53,043 bases of DNA from JBEINZ01 sp040377825 (GTDB lineage: Bacteria > Pseudomonadota > Alphaproteobacteria > Rhizobiales > Ancalomicrobiaceae): contig JBEINZ010000001.1 of assembly GCA_040377825.1 (NCBI GenBank), positions 1 through 53,043 of the forward strand, in the 5' to 3' direction. The position numbers and the translations under genes are program-made. Shown here in pieces: positions 42,315 through 50,797 of this stretch (its first letter is position 1; the number at the start of each line of letters is the position of its first letter). Below the pieces are notes generated by a model. It made no database searches. It was given only the letters and a program-made list of their open reading frames with translations, and had not been told where the DNA came from.

Positions 42315-43838
42315 TTATGAATTTTTTGCGACAGCCTCTGCGACAGCCTCGAGCCAAATCTCGAAAGCCTCCAATTCGGCCGCGGACATATGCAATCCGT
42401 GCTTGGTGCGCCGAGCCAGGATATCTTCGGCTGTCTCGGCCCACTCTTCGGCAATGAGGAAACGCGCTTCACGCTCGAAGAAATCCGGCCCGAAGCGCCG
42501 ACCGAGATCATCGATCGAACGTGCGGTGCCGATGAGGGCCCTGATGCGCGTGCCATAAAGCCGGCAATAGTGTTTCAGCGTCGTCTCCGGCAGCCATGGG
42601 TGAGCCTGCTTCATGTCCGCCATGAACTGTTCGAAATCGGCCGCCGGGATGTCGCCACCCGGCAAATGTCCGCGCGCGGTCCAATCGCCGCCCATGTTGG
42701 GGAAAAATGGCTGCAACTGCTTCAGCGCGTGTTCGGAGAGTTTGCGGTAGGTCGTGATTTTGCCGCCGAAGACCGAAAGCAACGGCGGCGCATCGCCGGG
42801 GGCATCGAGCTCGAAGATATAGTCCCGCGTCACAGCGCTTGGGTTTTCCGCGTTGTCATCGTAGAGCGGCCGGACGCCGGAGAAGCTGTGCACAATATCC
42901 GCGCGGTTGAGTTGCCGCTTGAAGTAACGATTCACGGCCTTCAGCAGATAGTCGATTTCGTCATGGTCGGCAGTCACGTCCTCGGGCTTTCCGGAATAGG
43001 GAATATCGGTCGTGCCGATCAGCGCGAGATTTGCTTCATAGGGATTGACGAAGATCACGCGCTTGTCGGTGTTTTGGAACAGATAGGCCTGCGGCCCGTC
43101 CCAGGTCTTGGGGACAATAATGTGGCTGCCCTTAACGAGGCGGACACTCCGCGTCGAGTTGAGGCCCGTGACCCGACTGACGATGTCGTTCACCCATGGC
43201 CCGGCCGCGTTGATGAGCCCCCGCGCCTTGACTATCCGCGTCTTGCCGGTGCCGCGGTCTAGCATCTCGATGGTCCAAAGGCCGTCGATCCGGCGGGCGC
43301 TGATGCAGGCGGTGCGCGTTAAGACTCGCGCCCCGCGTGCTCGCGCATCAAGCGCGTTGAGCAGCACCAAGCGCGCATCGTCCACCCAGCAATCGGAGTA
43401 CTCGAACGCAAGCTTGAAGTCCGGCTTGATCGCGGCGCCTTCAGGGTCGCGCGCCAGATTGAGCGTGCGCGTGCCGGGCAGGCGCTTGCGGCCGCCGAGA
43501 TGGTCGTAAAGAAACAGTCCAAGACGAATGAGCCAGGCTGGGCGATCTCCCGGCGAATGCGGCAGCACGAAGCGCATCGGCCAGATGATGTGCGGCGCAG
43601 ATTCAAGCAGAACCTCGCGCTCGATCAGAGCCTCGCGCACGAGTCTGAATTCGTAATATTCGAGATAGCGCAATCCGCCATGGACCAGTTTACCCGATCG
43701 TGAACTCGTTGCTTCGGCCAGATCATCCTTCTCGCAAAGAATGACCGATAGGCCGCGACCGGCGGCGTCGCGGGCAATGCCCGCTCCGTTTACGCCGCCG
43801 CCGACGATGAAGAGGTCCACAGTCTCGGTATCACTCAT
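42315..43838 (-). CDS. FAD-dependent polyol-phosphate dehydrogenase (GlpD/EryB family)
   Basis: A 507-residue membrane-associated flavoenzyme. Seen: FAD loop IVGGGVNGAGIARDAAGRG, SSRSGKLVHGGLRYLEYYEF, GLINAAGPWVNDI, and FGGKITTYRKLSEHAL, all GlpD landmarks. GlpD oxidises glycerol 3-phosphate, while EryB of the Brucella erythritol pathway oxidises erythritol phosphate. The EryA-like kinase in the same operon favours a polyol-phosphate substrate, but glycerol cannot be ruled out, since the transporter is Glp-like. I chose the ATG at 43838 (MSDTETVDLFIV); the frame to 43889 adds non-homologous residues. Confidence 0.85.
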   Translation of the reverse strand: MSDTETVDLFIVGGGVNGAGIARDAAGRGLSVILCEKDDLAEATSSRSGKLVHGGLRYLEYYEFRLVREALIEREVLLESAPHIIWPMRFVLPHSPGDRPAWLIRLGLFLYDHLGGRKRLPGTRTLNLARDPEGAAIKPDFKLAFEYSDCWVDDARLVLLNALDARARGARVLTRTACISARRIDGLWTIEMLDRGTGKTRIVKARGLINAAGPWVNDIVSRVTGLNSTRSVRLVKGSHIIVPKTWDGPQAYLFQNTDKRVIFVNPYEANLALIGTTDIPYSGKPEDVTADHDEIDYLLKAVNRYFKRQLNRADIVHSFSGVRPLYDDNAENPSAVTRDYIFELDAPGDAPPLLSVFGGKITTYRKLSEHALKQLQPFFPNMGGDWTARGHLPGGDIPAADFEQFMADMKQAHPWLPETTLKHYCRLYGTRIRALIGTARSIDDLGRRFGPDFFEREARFLIAEEWAETAEDILARRTKHGLHMSAAELEAFEIWLEAVAEAVAKNS

Positions 43839-43935
43839 GGGTGGGTCGCCCCTTCTCGTTTCATGGTCGGTCGGGGTTGGACCCAGCAAATCGAGACCCC
43901 GAGGCGTCGGGCGTTATTCATCGGATGCACACGTT

Positions 43936-44979
43936 TCAACACGGGTTCACCGGCGGCAGTTTCGCCAGATACCGACGCAGCTCCTCGGCGGTTTGCTCGG
44001 CCGCATGGGTCACGGTACGCACCGAGGCTCCCGCAATGTGAGGGGTCAAGGTGACGTTGGGGAGCTTCAGCAGCGGCCAATCCGCGGGCGGTGGCTCGAC
44101 AGCAAAGGTTTCCAACATCGCGCTTGCGATCTTCCCGGATAAGAGCGCGTCGTACAACGCGTCATAATCGACCAGCGGGCCGCGCGCCGTGTTCACGAAG
44201 ATCACACCGTCCTTCATCTGGGCGATCGTCTCGATGTTGATCATGTTGCGGGTCTCTTCGGTCACGCGCGGATGCATGGTCACGACATCCGACCGTGCCA
44301 GGAGTTCGCCGAGCGATACATGCTCGATGCCGCCGGCACGATCATCGGCGGATATCTGTACATAGGGATCTGCCACCAAGACATGACATCCGAACGCGCG
44401 CAGCAGGCGCACCACCTTTGTGCCAATGTTGCCGTAGCCGATGACGCCGACAGTCATTTCATTCAGCTCGCGCCCGGTTCGGTCCGCGCGATAAAGATCG
44501 CCGCGCCACTCGCCGGCGCGAAGCGCCTCGTGGCCAACGCGGATCAACCGCGTTTCGGCGAGGATTGCCCCAATGGCAAATTCCGCCACCGCCGAGGCAT
44601 TGCGGCCCGGCGCGTTGACGATCAGCACCCCGCGGCGGCGCGCGGCCGCCATGTCGATGTTGACCGGGCCGCCCCGGGACACCGCGACCATTTTCAAGGC
44701 GGGCAGCCGCTCCAAAATCGCGTCCGATACCGGCGCCAAATGGGTTGCCAGCACTTCGGCATCGCCAACGAATGAGACGATCTCGTCCGGCGTGCCGAAA
44801 TACTCCTTCAGGCCCGCAAGTGCTGGGTCCGCGCTGCCGAATTCCATCGGCACATCCGGCCAATCCTGCTTCAGCGTCCGGATTGAAAGGCCGGCGGGAT
44901 CGCAGACCGCGAGGATCTTGGCCTCAAAAATCTCCGGCAACATGAAGTGGTCCCCGATAATCGCAATCTTCCGGTTCAT
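43936..44979 (-). CDS. D-2-hydroxyacid dehydrogenase family protein
   Basis: A 347-residue NAD(P)-dependent oxidoreductase. Rossmann loop GVIGYGNIGTKVVRLL is at about 175-190, and the catalytic trio can be placed at Arg in VNTARGPLVD, Glu in ETFAVEPPPADW and His in LTPHIAGASV. Members convert 2-hydroxy acids to 2-oxo acids, or the reverse. It starts 1 bp after the EryA-like kinase stop, so the two are tightly linked. A step on an acid derivative of the sugar, such as an erythronate-type compound, is possible but not shown. The ATG at 44979 starts MNRKIAIIGDHFMLPE. Confidence 0.83.
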   Translation of the reverse strand: MNRKIAIIGDHFMLPEIFEAKILAVCDPAGLSIRTLKQDWPDVPMEFGSADPALAGLKEYFGTPDEIVSFVGDAEVLATHLAPVSDAILERLPALKMVAVSRGGPVNIDMAAARRRGVLIVNAPGRNASAVAEFAIGAILAETRLIRVGHEALRAGEWRGDLYRADRTGRELNEMTVGVIGYGNIGTKVVRLLRAFGCHVLVADPYVQISADDRAGGIEHVSLGELLARSDVVTMHPRVTEETRNMINIETIAQMKDGVIFVNTARGPLVDYDALYDALLSGKIASAMLETFAVEPPPADWPLLKLPNVTLTPHIAGASVRTVTHAAEQTAEELRRYLAKLPPVNPC

Positions 44980-44980
44980 T

Positions 44981-46534
44981 TCAGTGTGTCCTTGCGTCGG
45001 CAAGACGGGACCAGACGGAGCGAAGCGCCTCGTGAGCCTCCACATAGGCAGGGAACGTCCTGCGATAGACCGCGACCAAATCAGGGTCCGGACGCTCCGG
45101 CGGGTTCAGAAGCGGCGTGACCCAGGTATCGACGCAAGCCTGCATTGATGGTGATGCCCCGATGGCGACCGAAGCGATCATCGCCGCTCCTGCGGCCCCA
45201 GCTTCCTCGCGCTGACTGGTGCGGACATTCGCGCCGAGAACGCCGCCCAGAATGCGCCGCAACGCCGTGCTCCGCGCCGCGCCACCGGTCAAGCGGATAT
45301 CCTCGGGAATGCTGCCCAGGGCATCGTAGCAATCACGCGCGGCGAAGCTCAGACCCTCGAACACCGCCCGCACGAGATCGCCGTAGCGGTGTCGCGATGA
45401 AATGCCAATGAAGCCGGCGCGGGCATGGGCATTCAGGAACGGACCGCGCTCGCCGGCTTCCGAAACATATGGCTGATAGAGAAGCTCGCCGGGGGCGGCG
45501 GCGGCGATCCATCCGTCCACCAAGGCGATCAACTCGGCGGAATTACGCGCGACGCCCTGTGAGATCAGAATGTCCGACGCAAGACCGATGACCCAGTCGA
45601 TGTTGAGTGTTGCCGCCATGTTCGATTGGATCTGCGCAAAGCATCCGGGCGCCGGCAGCGCCATGGTGTATCCGGTCGAATTTGGGTTCAAAATGATGTC
45701 ATCGATATCCCGAGCGAGCCGCATATGCATGCCTGTCGAGCCGATTATGCAGCATCCGGGCGATATCGTTGGATCATAGAGCCCGGCTCCGAGCGCCGTG
45801 CAGACAACGTCCACATAGCCGAGCACCACCGGCGTTCCCTGGAGAAGTCCAGTGATCCCGGCGGCTTCGGACGAAAGCGGATGCGTTTTGTTCGTCCCGT
45901 CGATAATCTCCGGCATGAGGCGGCGTTCGCCCTCCAGTCCGAGTATTTCCACGACGGTGTCGGAGTAATCGCGCGTGCGGAAATCCCCAAAGCTGAAAGT
46001 TCCCTCCGAAGGATCGGTCGCCCTCACGCCGGTCATTTTGAAGTAAAGCCAATCCTTGCAGTGGAAGCCCGTTGCCGCGCGCTCGACTTGCCCATGGCGT
46101 TTTTGCTTCAGCCAGAGAAGCTGCGGCCCCTGTTGGCAGGCGGCTAGCCCCGTCCCTGTAAGCTCAAAACGCGCGCGATCGTCCGGTTGGTTTCTCAAGG
46201 TTTCGACCACCGACGCCGCACGCCCGTCGAGCCAAAGCAAGGCTTTGCCGACGGGCGCGCCAGCCTCGTCGACGAGCCAGGTCCCGTCGCCTTGTCCGGT
46301 AACGGCAACGGCCGCGACGCGCTCGGCCAGGTTCGGGATCATGTCGCTCAAGCGCCGAAGCGTGGCGGCGGTGTCGATCCACGTCCGGGTTGCGTCCTGT
46401 TCGGCCCCGCCGCCCGGCAGCGTCTCATAGACATTAGGCAGGGCGGCGACAGCCAGTTGACGGCCGTCGCCATCGAAGGCCACGGACTTGATGACGGAGG
46501 TACCGGCATCGATCCCGATCAGGATGTCCTTCAT
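44981..46534 (-). CDS. FGGY carbohydrate kinase, EryA-like
   Basis: A 517-residue FGGY kinase. The N-terminus MKDILIGIDAGTSVIKSVAF, VAVTGQGDGTWLVDEAG, FHCKDWLYFKMTG and ITGGAARS-type C-terminal segment (RLTGGAARSTALRRILG) are what I recall for erythritol kinase EryA of Brucella and rhizobia. Others in the same clade act on xylulose or related polyols, so the substrate is a strong guess, not proof. The ATG at 46534 is preceded by GGGGAG, and it overlaps the TGA of the upstream ABC ATPase (ATGA). It feeds the GlpD/EryB-like dehydrogenase downstream. Confidence 0.82.
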   Translation of the reverse strand: MKDILIGIDAGTSVIKSVAFDGDGRQLAVAALPNVYETLPGGGAEQDATRTWIDTAATLRRLSDMIPNLAERVAAVAVTGQGDGTWLVDEAGAPVGKALLWLDGRAASVVETLRNQPDDRARFELTGTGLAACQQGPQLLWLKQKRHGQVERAATGFHCKDWLYFKMTGVRATDPSEGTFSFGDFRTRDYSDTVVEILGLEGERRLMPEIIDGTNKTHPLSSEAAGITGLLQGTPVVLGYVDVVCTALGAGLYDPTISPGCCIIGSTGMHMRLARDIDDIILNPNSTGYTMALPAPGCFAQIQSNMAATLNIDWVIGLASDILISQGVARNSAELIALVDGWIAAAAPGELLYQPYVSEAGERGPFLNAHARAGFIGISSRHRYGDLVRAVFEGLSFAARDCYDALGSIPEDIRLTGGAARSTALRRILGGVLGANVRTSQREEAGAAGAAMIASVAIGASPSMQACVDTWVTPLLNPPERPDPDLVAVYRRTFPAYVEAHEALRSVWSRLADARTH

Positions 46535-47664
46535 GTTACAAGCTCCCCGCCATGGCACACGGCCCGGCCGCTCGCGATGTCGAAGACATGCAGATCCCGC
46601 GGCTCCACGTGAATGCGGATTGCGTCGCCGAGCTTCAGTCGCGTCCGATCATGCTCAACGAGCACGATGGTCCCGCCGGCAAAATCCGCCGCGATCTGCG
46701 TCTGGTCGCCGAGCCATTGGCTTGCGGAGACGATGGCAGGCACGCCGTCTTCATGGCGTCGGACCGCATAGGGGCGGACCCCAAGCATGACGCGTTTCAA
46801 CCCAAGTAAGGCCTGTTGGACGGCCGGAGCAAAGTCAGCCCGCGCATAGGACAGCGTGATGCCATCATTGAGGCCGAACTGGAGCAGGTCTTCACGCTCG
46901 GTTACGTTTGCTTCAAACACGTTCATCGGCGGTTCGCCGACGAATGTTCCCGTGAACAGATTTGCCGGACGCTCCTTGATCCGCTGCGGCGTATCGAACT
47001 GTTGCAGCATGCCGCCTTCCATCACCGCGATCCGATCGGCTAATGCGTTCGCCTCGGTTTGGTCGTGGGTTACCAGGATGGCGGTCAGGCCATGCTCCTT
47101 GATGTAATGCTTGACGCGCCCGCGCAGGATCGCGCGCAACTGCGGTTCGAGCTGACCCATGGGCTCGTCGAGCAAATGCAGATCCGCGCGCCTGATCAAG
47201 GCGCGACCGAGGCTCGCGCGCTGCTGCTGCCCGCCGGAAATCGAAGACGGATAGCGATGAAGAATATCCTCGATCTCCAAGAGCTTGGCGATGCCCTTAA
47301 CCCGCGCCTCGATCTCGGACGCGGCCATTTTCTGCGATTTAAGCGCGAAGGCGATGTTCTCCCTGACGGTCAGCGGCGGATAGAGCGAATAGCCCTCGAA
47401 GGCCATGGCGACATTGCGCTCGGCGGGGGCGAGTTGGTGGATCTTGCGCCCGGCGAGGGAAATCGAGCCACGCGACACCTCTTCGAACCCCGCGATCATC
47501 CGCAAGGTCGATGTTTTGCCGCAGCCCGACGAGCCGAGGAGGGCGACGATATCGCCCTTGTCGATCTCAAGCGTGACCTCTTTGACAGCATGAACGCCGC
47601 GCCCGACCGGTCCATAGAACTTATCGAGGTGATCGAGCGCCAGTAGGGGTGTTCCGCGGGTCAT
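46531..47664 (-). CDS. Sugar/polyol ABC transporter ATPase (GlpT-like, canonical)
   Basis: A 377-residue MalK-type ATPase. All catalytic motifs are intact: Walker A GSSGCGKT, signature SSISGGQQQR, Walker B LHLLDEP and switch His in VTHDQTE. The C-terminal ~130 residues are a TOBE regulatory domain. It pairs with the second, degenerate ATPase encoded upstream (start overlaps that gene's stop by 4 bp). The pair with two permeases and a binding protein matches the Glp-type (GlpS/GlpT) transporters of rhizobia. A polyol is the likely cargo. Confidence 0.87.
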   Translation of the reverse strand: MTRGTPLLALDHLDKFYGPVGRGVHAVKEVTLEIDKGDIVALLGSSGCGKTSTLRMIAGFEEVSRGSISLAGRKIHQLAPAERNVAMAFEGYSLYPPLTVRENIAFALKSQKMAASEIEARVKGIAKLLEIEDILHRYPSSISGGQQQRASLGRALIRRADLHLLDEPMGQLEPQLRAILRGRVKHYIKEHGLTAILVTHDQTEANALADRIAVMEGGMLQQFDTPQRIKERPANLFTGTFVGEPPMNVFEANVTEREDLLQFGLNDGITLSYARADFAPAVQQALLGLKRVMLGVRPYAVRRHEDGVPAIVSASQWLGDQTQIAADFAGGTIVLVEHDRTRLKLGDAIRIHVEPRDLHVFDIASGRAVCHGGELVT

Positions 47665-48776
47665 AACATCGATCCGTTCTGCGTATTTGGCCGCGAGGAC
47701 TCAATTCGTAGCCCTGACTCGCGGTCGAAGAACACAGCCTTTCCGTGGGCAATTCGGATATGGGCGGTGCCCGTCGAAGGCCCGGGCGTACCCGCCGGGC
47801 GCGAGACGAGAATTTCCGTGCCCTCGCTTGTCCGAGCCAGCGTGACCGTCTTTTCGTTCAGCGGGGTTTCGGCTTCGACCGTCACCGGGATGCCGTCGTT
47901 TTCGCCTTCAACGGCGAACGAGAGGTTCTCCGGTCGAAGCCCAAGAATACAGTCGCGCGACACGGTCTCCTCCGGAAGTCCATCGAGCCGGACCTTGCCG
48001 CCTTCCAAAACGATAAAGCCACCGACCGCGTCGCGTTGGGGCGTGACATCCAAGAGGTTGATGGTCGGGTCGCCAAACAAGCGCGCGATTTCGATGGTGC
48101 TCGGCCTCAAATAAATGTCTTCCGGCGTGCCTTGCTGTTGTACGCGGCCGTTCGACAGAACGGCAATCCGAGCGCCGAATGCCATCGCTTCCTTATAGTC
48201 CTGCGTCACATAGACCACCGTCGTTTTCCGCGACGCCAAAAGGCGTGGCAATTCCAGCCGCATCTCAAACCGCAATTTGGCGTCCACGTTGCGCAACGGA
48301 TCGTCGAGCAATAGCAGCGGCGGCGAACTAACGATGGCGCGCGCAAGCGCCGTCCGCTGCTTTTGGCCGTTGGAGAGGGCGCGGGGAGGGTGGCCGAGCA
48401 CATGCCCGATCTTCAGGAGCTTCGCCACGGCCTCGACGGCTTCGCGAATTCCGATCGAGGATACGCGCTTGGCCTCCAGTGGGCTCGCGATATTGTCAAA
48501 GGCGGTCATGTGAGGAAACAGCGCGAAATTCTGGAACGCCATCCCGATGCCGCGCAATTCGGGATCCACGTCTGCCATGTCCTCGCCATCGATCAGGGTT
48601 GTCCCCTCATCGGGATCGACGACGCCGGCGATCAGGCGCAACAGCACGGTCTTCCCCGCACCGGATGGGCCGAACAGCACCAGGGTCTCGCCATCGGCGA
48701 CCGAAAGCGAGACGTCGTCGATTACGGTGCGCGACTTGTAGCGCTTTGTAATCCCTCGAAGTTCCAGCGTCGCCAT
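47661..48776 (-). CDS. Sugar/polyol ABC transporter ATPase (GlpS-like, degenerate motifs)
   Basis: A 371-residue MalK-type ATPase. Walker A GPSGAGKT is intact, but the signature reads LSNGQKQR, the catalytic Glu after Walker B is Asp (LLLLDDPLRN) and the switch His is Gln (VTQDYKEA). Such changes predict weak hydrolysis, so it may be the non-catalytic half of a heterodimer with the neighbouring ATPase. GlpS in rhizobial glycerol transporters also departs from the consensus. It follows the second permease gene by 3 bp and overlaps the next ATPase gene by 4 bp. Confidence 0.85.
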   Translation of the reverse strand: MATLELRGITKRYKSRTVIDDVSLSVADGETLVLFGPSGAGKTVLLRLIAGVVDPDEGTTLIDGEDMADVDPELRGIGMAFQNFALFPHMTAFDNIASPLEAKRVSSIGIREAVEAVAKLLKIGHVLGHPPRALSNGQKQRTALARAIVSSPPLLLLDDPLRNVDAKLRFEMRLELPRLLASRKTTVVYVTQDYKEAMAFGARIAVLSNGRVQQQGTPEDIYLRPSTIEIARLFGDPTINLLDVTPQRDAVGGFIVLEGGKVRLDGLPEETVSRDCILGLRPENLSFAVEGENDGIPVTVEAETPLNEKTVTLARTSEGTEILVSRPAGTPGPSTGTAHIRIAHGKAVFFDRESGLRIESSRPNTQNGSML

Positions 48777-48779
48777 GGT

Positions 48780-49637
48780 TCAGCCCTTCACCGCGCCGAG
48801 GGACAGGCCTTCGACCAGATACCGTTGGGCATAAAGCGCCAAGGCCAAGGTCGGCGTGATCGACAAGACGATCGCGGCGGCGACCTGCCCGTACTGAATG
48901 CCGGAGGCTGTGATGAAGGCGAGCGCGCCGACCGTCACGGGCTGTTTGTCGGCGGAAGCGAGCACGAGGGCGAAAACGAAGTTGTTCCAGGCGAAGATGA
49001 ACGACAGCAGACCTGCGGCGGCGATGCCCGGACCAGCCAACGGCAAGGCAATCTTGCGAAAAGTCGCAAACCAGGAATGTCCGCCGATGCGATAGGCATA
49101 TTCGATGTCGATCGGAATATCCTCAAAGTATCCACGGACAATCCACAGGATCAGCGGCAGGCAGATCAATTGGTAGACCCAGATCAGGCCGAAATAGGTG
49201 TTGGAGAGGCCGAGCTGCTGGAAGTAAAGCGTGAGCGGCAGCAGGACCAGCAGGGGCGGCGCGAAGCGGAAGGAGAGCAGCGTGAAGGCGATATCCTCCG
49301 CGCCGCGAAACTTGAACCGGGCGAAAGCATAGGCCGCTGGTACCCCGAGCAGGAGGGCGAGCGCGACGGAGCTAACGGACAGCAGGACCGAATTGCCCAG
49401 ATTGCGCATGAAGGCGATGTCCAACGTCCCCGCCGCCGTTTCCAAGCGTCCCGTGATGAGCGCCGAATAGTTCTTCAGCGTGGGCTCGAAAACCAGTTGC
49501 GGGGGAATGCGTAGGATCGTCTCGTTCGTCTGGAACGACATCAAGACGATCCAGAGAATTGGAAACATGAAAAAAACGACGACGAGTGTAAGCGCGATCC
49601 CTCGCAGCACGCGTTCGGTCGCGGACATGTGGTCCAT
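48780..49637 (-). CDS. ABC transporter permease 2 (MalG/GlpQ-type)
   Basis: A 285-residue inner-membrane permease with about six helices. The EAA loop is seen as EYAYRIGGHSWFATFRKIAL, the contact site for the ATPases. The MalG-type N-terminus VLRGIALTLVVVFFMFPIL begins near residue 10. I chose the ATG at 49637 since GAGGGGGAC lies just upstream; an in-frame ATG at 49661 would overlap the previous gene by 14 bp. It is the second permease of the heterodimer. Confidence 0.88.
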   Translation of the reverse strand: MDHMSATERVLRGIALTLVVVFFMFPILWIVLMSFQTNETILRIPPQLVFEPTLKNYSALITGRLETAAGTLDIAFMRNLGNSVLLSVSSVALALLLGVPAAYAFARFKFRGAEDIAFTLLSFRFAPPLLVLLPLTLYFQQLGLSNTYFGLIWVYQLICLPLILWIVRGYFEDIPIDIEYAYRIGGHSWFATFRKIALPLAGPGIAAAGLLSFIFAWNNFVFALVLASADKQPVTVGALAFITASGIQYGQVAAAIVLSITPTLALALYAQRYLVEGLSLGAVKG

Positions 49638-49647
49638 GATGTCCCCC

Positions 49648-50571
49648 TCAGCCTTCGCCATGCGCGCGTTCGCGCAAGCGCAGCCAGTTTTTGACGAAAA
49701 TGTTGGAGAGGAAGTAGGTGATCGCCCAAAGGATGATCATGAGTGCAGCCGAGCGGCCGACATTCGTAGCCTGGAAGAAGTTGAGATAGGCCTCGACCTG
49801 AAACACGGTCAGCGTATTGCCGGGTCCGCCCTGCGTCATCGCATAGATGATGTCGAACTGTTGGATGGAATCGAGCAACCTGAACAAGGTGGCGGTGAGG
49901 ATATAAGGCGTCAACATCGGCAGGGTGATGCGCCAAAACACGAAGCCGCGCGGCACGCCGTCCAAGGCCGCTGCCTCGAACGGCTGCTTGGGCAAGCTGC
50001 GCAGTCCGGCCAGCAGCAAGATCATCATGAACGGCGTGTAGACCCAGATGTCGACAAGGACCACGGTAAAGAGCGCGGTGGAGGGCGAGGAGGCCCAACG
50101 GAAATCCTGCAGGCCAACGAGCGACGCGAGATAACTGAGCACGCCGAAGCTGGGATTGGTCATCAGCTTCCACATCAGCGCGGCAAGCGCCGGCGCTGTC
50201 ATCAGCGGCATCAGAAGCATGATGGAGATGAAGTTGTTGAGCGCGGTGCGCCGCTGCAGCAAAAGCGCGATACCCAGGCCCAGAAGAAGCTCGAGCACGA
50301 CCGTGACCAACGCATAGGTCAGGGAAACCTGGAGGGTGTTCCAGAAACTCGGATCGGTCATGAAGTTCAGATAGTTCTCGCCCCAATTGTATTGCCGAGC
50401 CCAGGGCTGGCTCAAGCGGAACCGCTGAAACGAATAAATCACGGCCGTGAAGAACGGGATAAGGACGCCGATGCAAACGAGGAGCGCGGGCAAGCTCAGC
50501 ACATAAGGCAGAAGCCGCTTGCTGATCCGAAAGCCCGAGGCCTGTTTCTTGCGGGCGGGTATGGCAGTCAT
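49648..50571 (-). CDS. ABC transporter permease 1 (MalF/GlpP-type)
   Basis: A 307-residue inner-membrane permease with six predicted helices and the EAA loop EAAALDGVPRGFVFWRITLP. It continues with DIIYAMTQGGPGNTLTVF, typical of sugar-type MalF permeases. The ATG at 50571 (MTAIPARKK) has AAGGCAATC upstream; the frame is open to 50682 without homology. It follows the binding-protein gene after a strong hairpin, and its stop lies 10 bp before the start of permease 2. Confidence 0.88.
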   Translation of the reverse strand: MTAIPARKKQASGFRISKRLLPYVLSLPALLVCIGVLIPFFTAVIYSFQRFRLSQPWARQYNWGENYLNFMTDPSFWNTLQVSLTYALVTVVLELLLGLGIALLLQRRTALNNFISIMLLMPLMTAPALAALMWKLMTNPSFGVLSYLASLVGLQDFRWASSPSTALFTVVLVDIWVYTPFMMILLLAGLRSLPKQPFEAAALDGVPRGFVFWRITLPMLTPYILTATLFRLLDSIQQFDIIYAMTQGGPGNTLTVFQVEAYLNFFQATNVGRSAALMIILWAITYFLSNIFVKNWLRLRERAHGEG

Positions 50572-50751
50572 GGGATTGCCTTGCGGGTGACGAATTTCGG
50601 GTACGTTCAACGGGCTGTATTGGCGGCGTTGGGAAGCGACGTCGCCGGTCCGGATACGTGGATCAATTCGCGGGGGCTGCATGGGCGGTCCGAAGTCAGC
50701 ACTTGAGGTGCGCGCGAAACGGCGCCCTCAAGCGTTGACTTCGGTTTAAAA

Positions 50752-50781
50752 GAGGCGCCGGCCGTGATCGACCGGCGCCTC
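50752..50781 (-). terminator. Hairpin with T-run between binding protein and permease genes
   Basis: On the minus strand GAGGCGCCGG-TCGATCACGG-CCGGCGCCTC is followed by TTTT. It lies 17 bp past the binding-protein stop. Such intercistronic hairpins often keep binding-protein transcripts more abundant than those of the permeases; whether it terminates or only protects the mRNA is open. Confidence 0.75.
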
Positions 50782-50797
50782 TGGAGCGTTTACGGCG

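Noticed and set aside
48363..49514. 383-codon open frame antisense to the ABC ATPase and permease 2
   Set aside because: The other strand encodes clear ABC proteins with motifs; this frame has none and spans a real gene boundary.
49480..50706. 408-codon open frame antisense to the permease genes
   Set aside because: It is charged and low in hydrophobics, typical of antisense to membrane genes, and covers two real genes.
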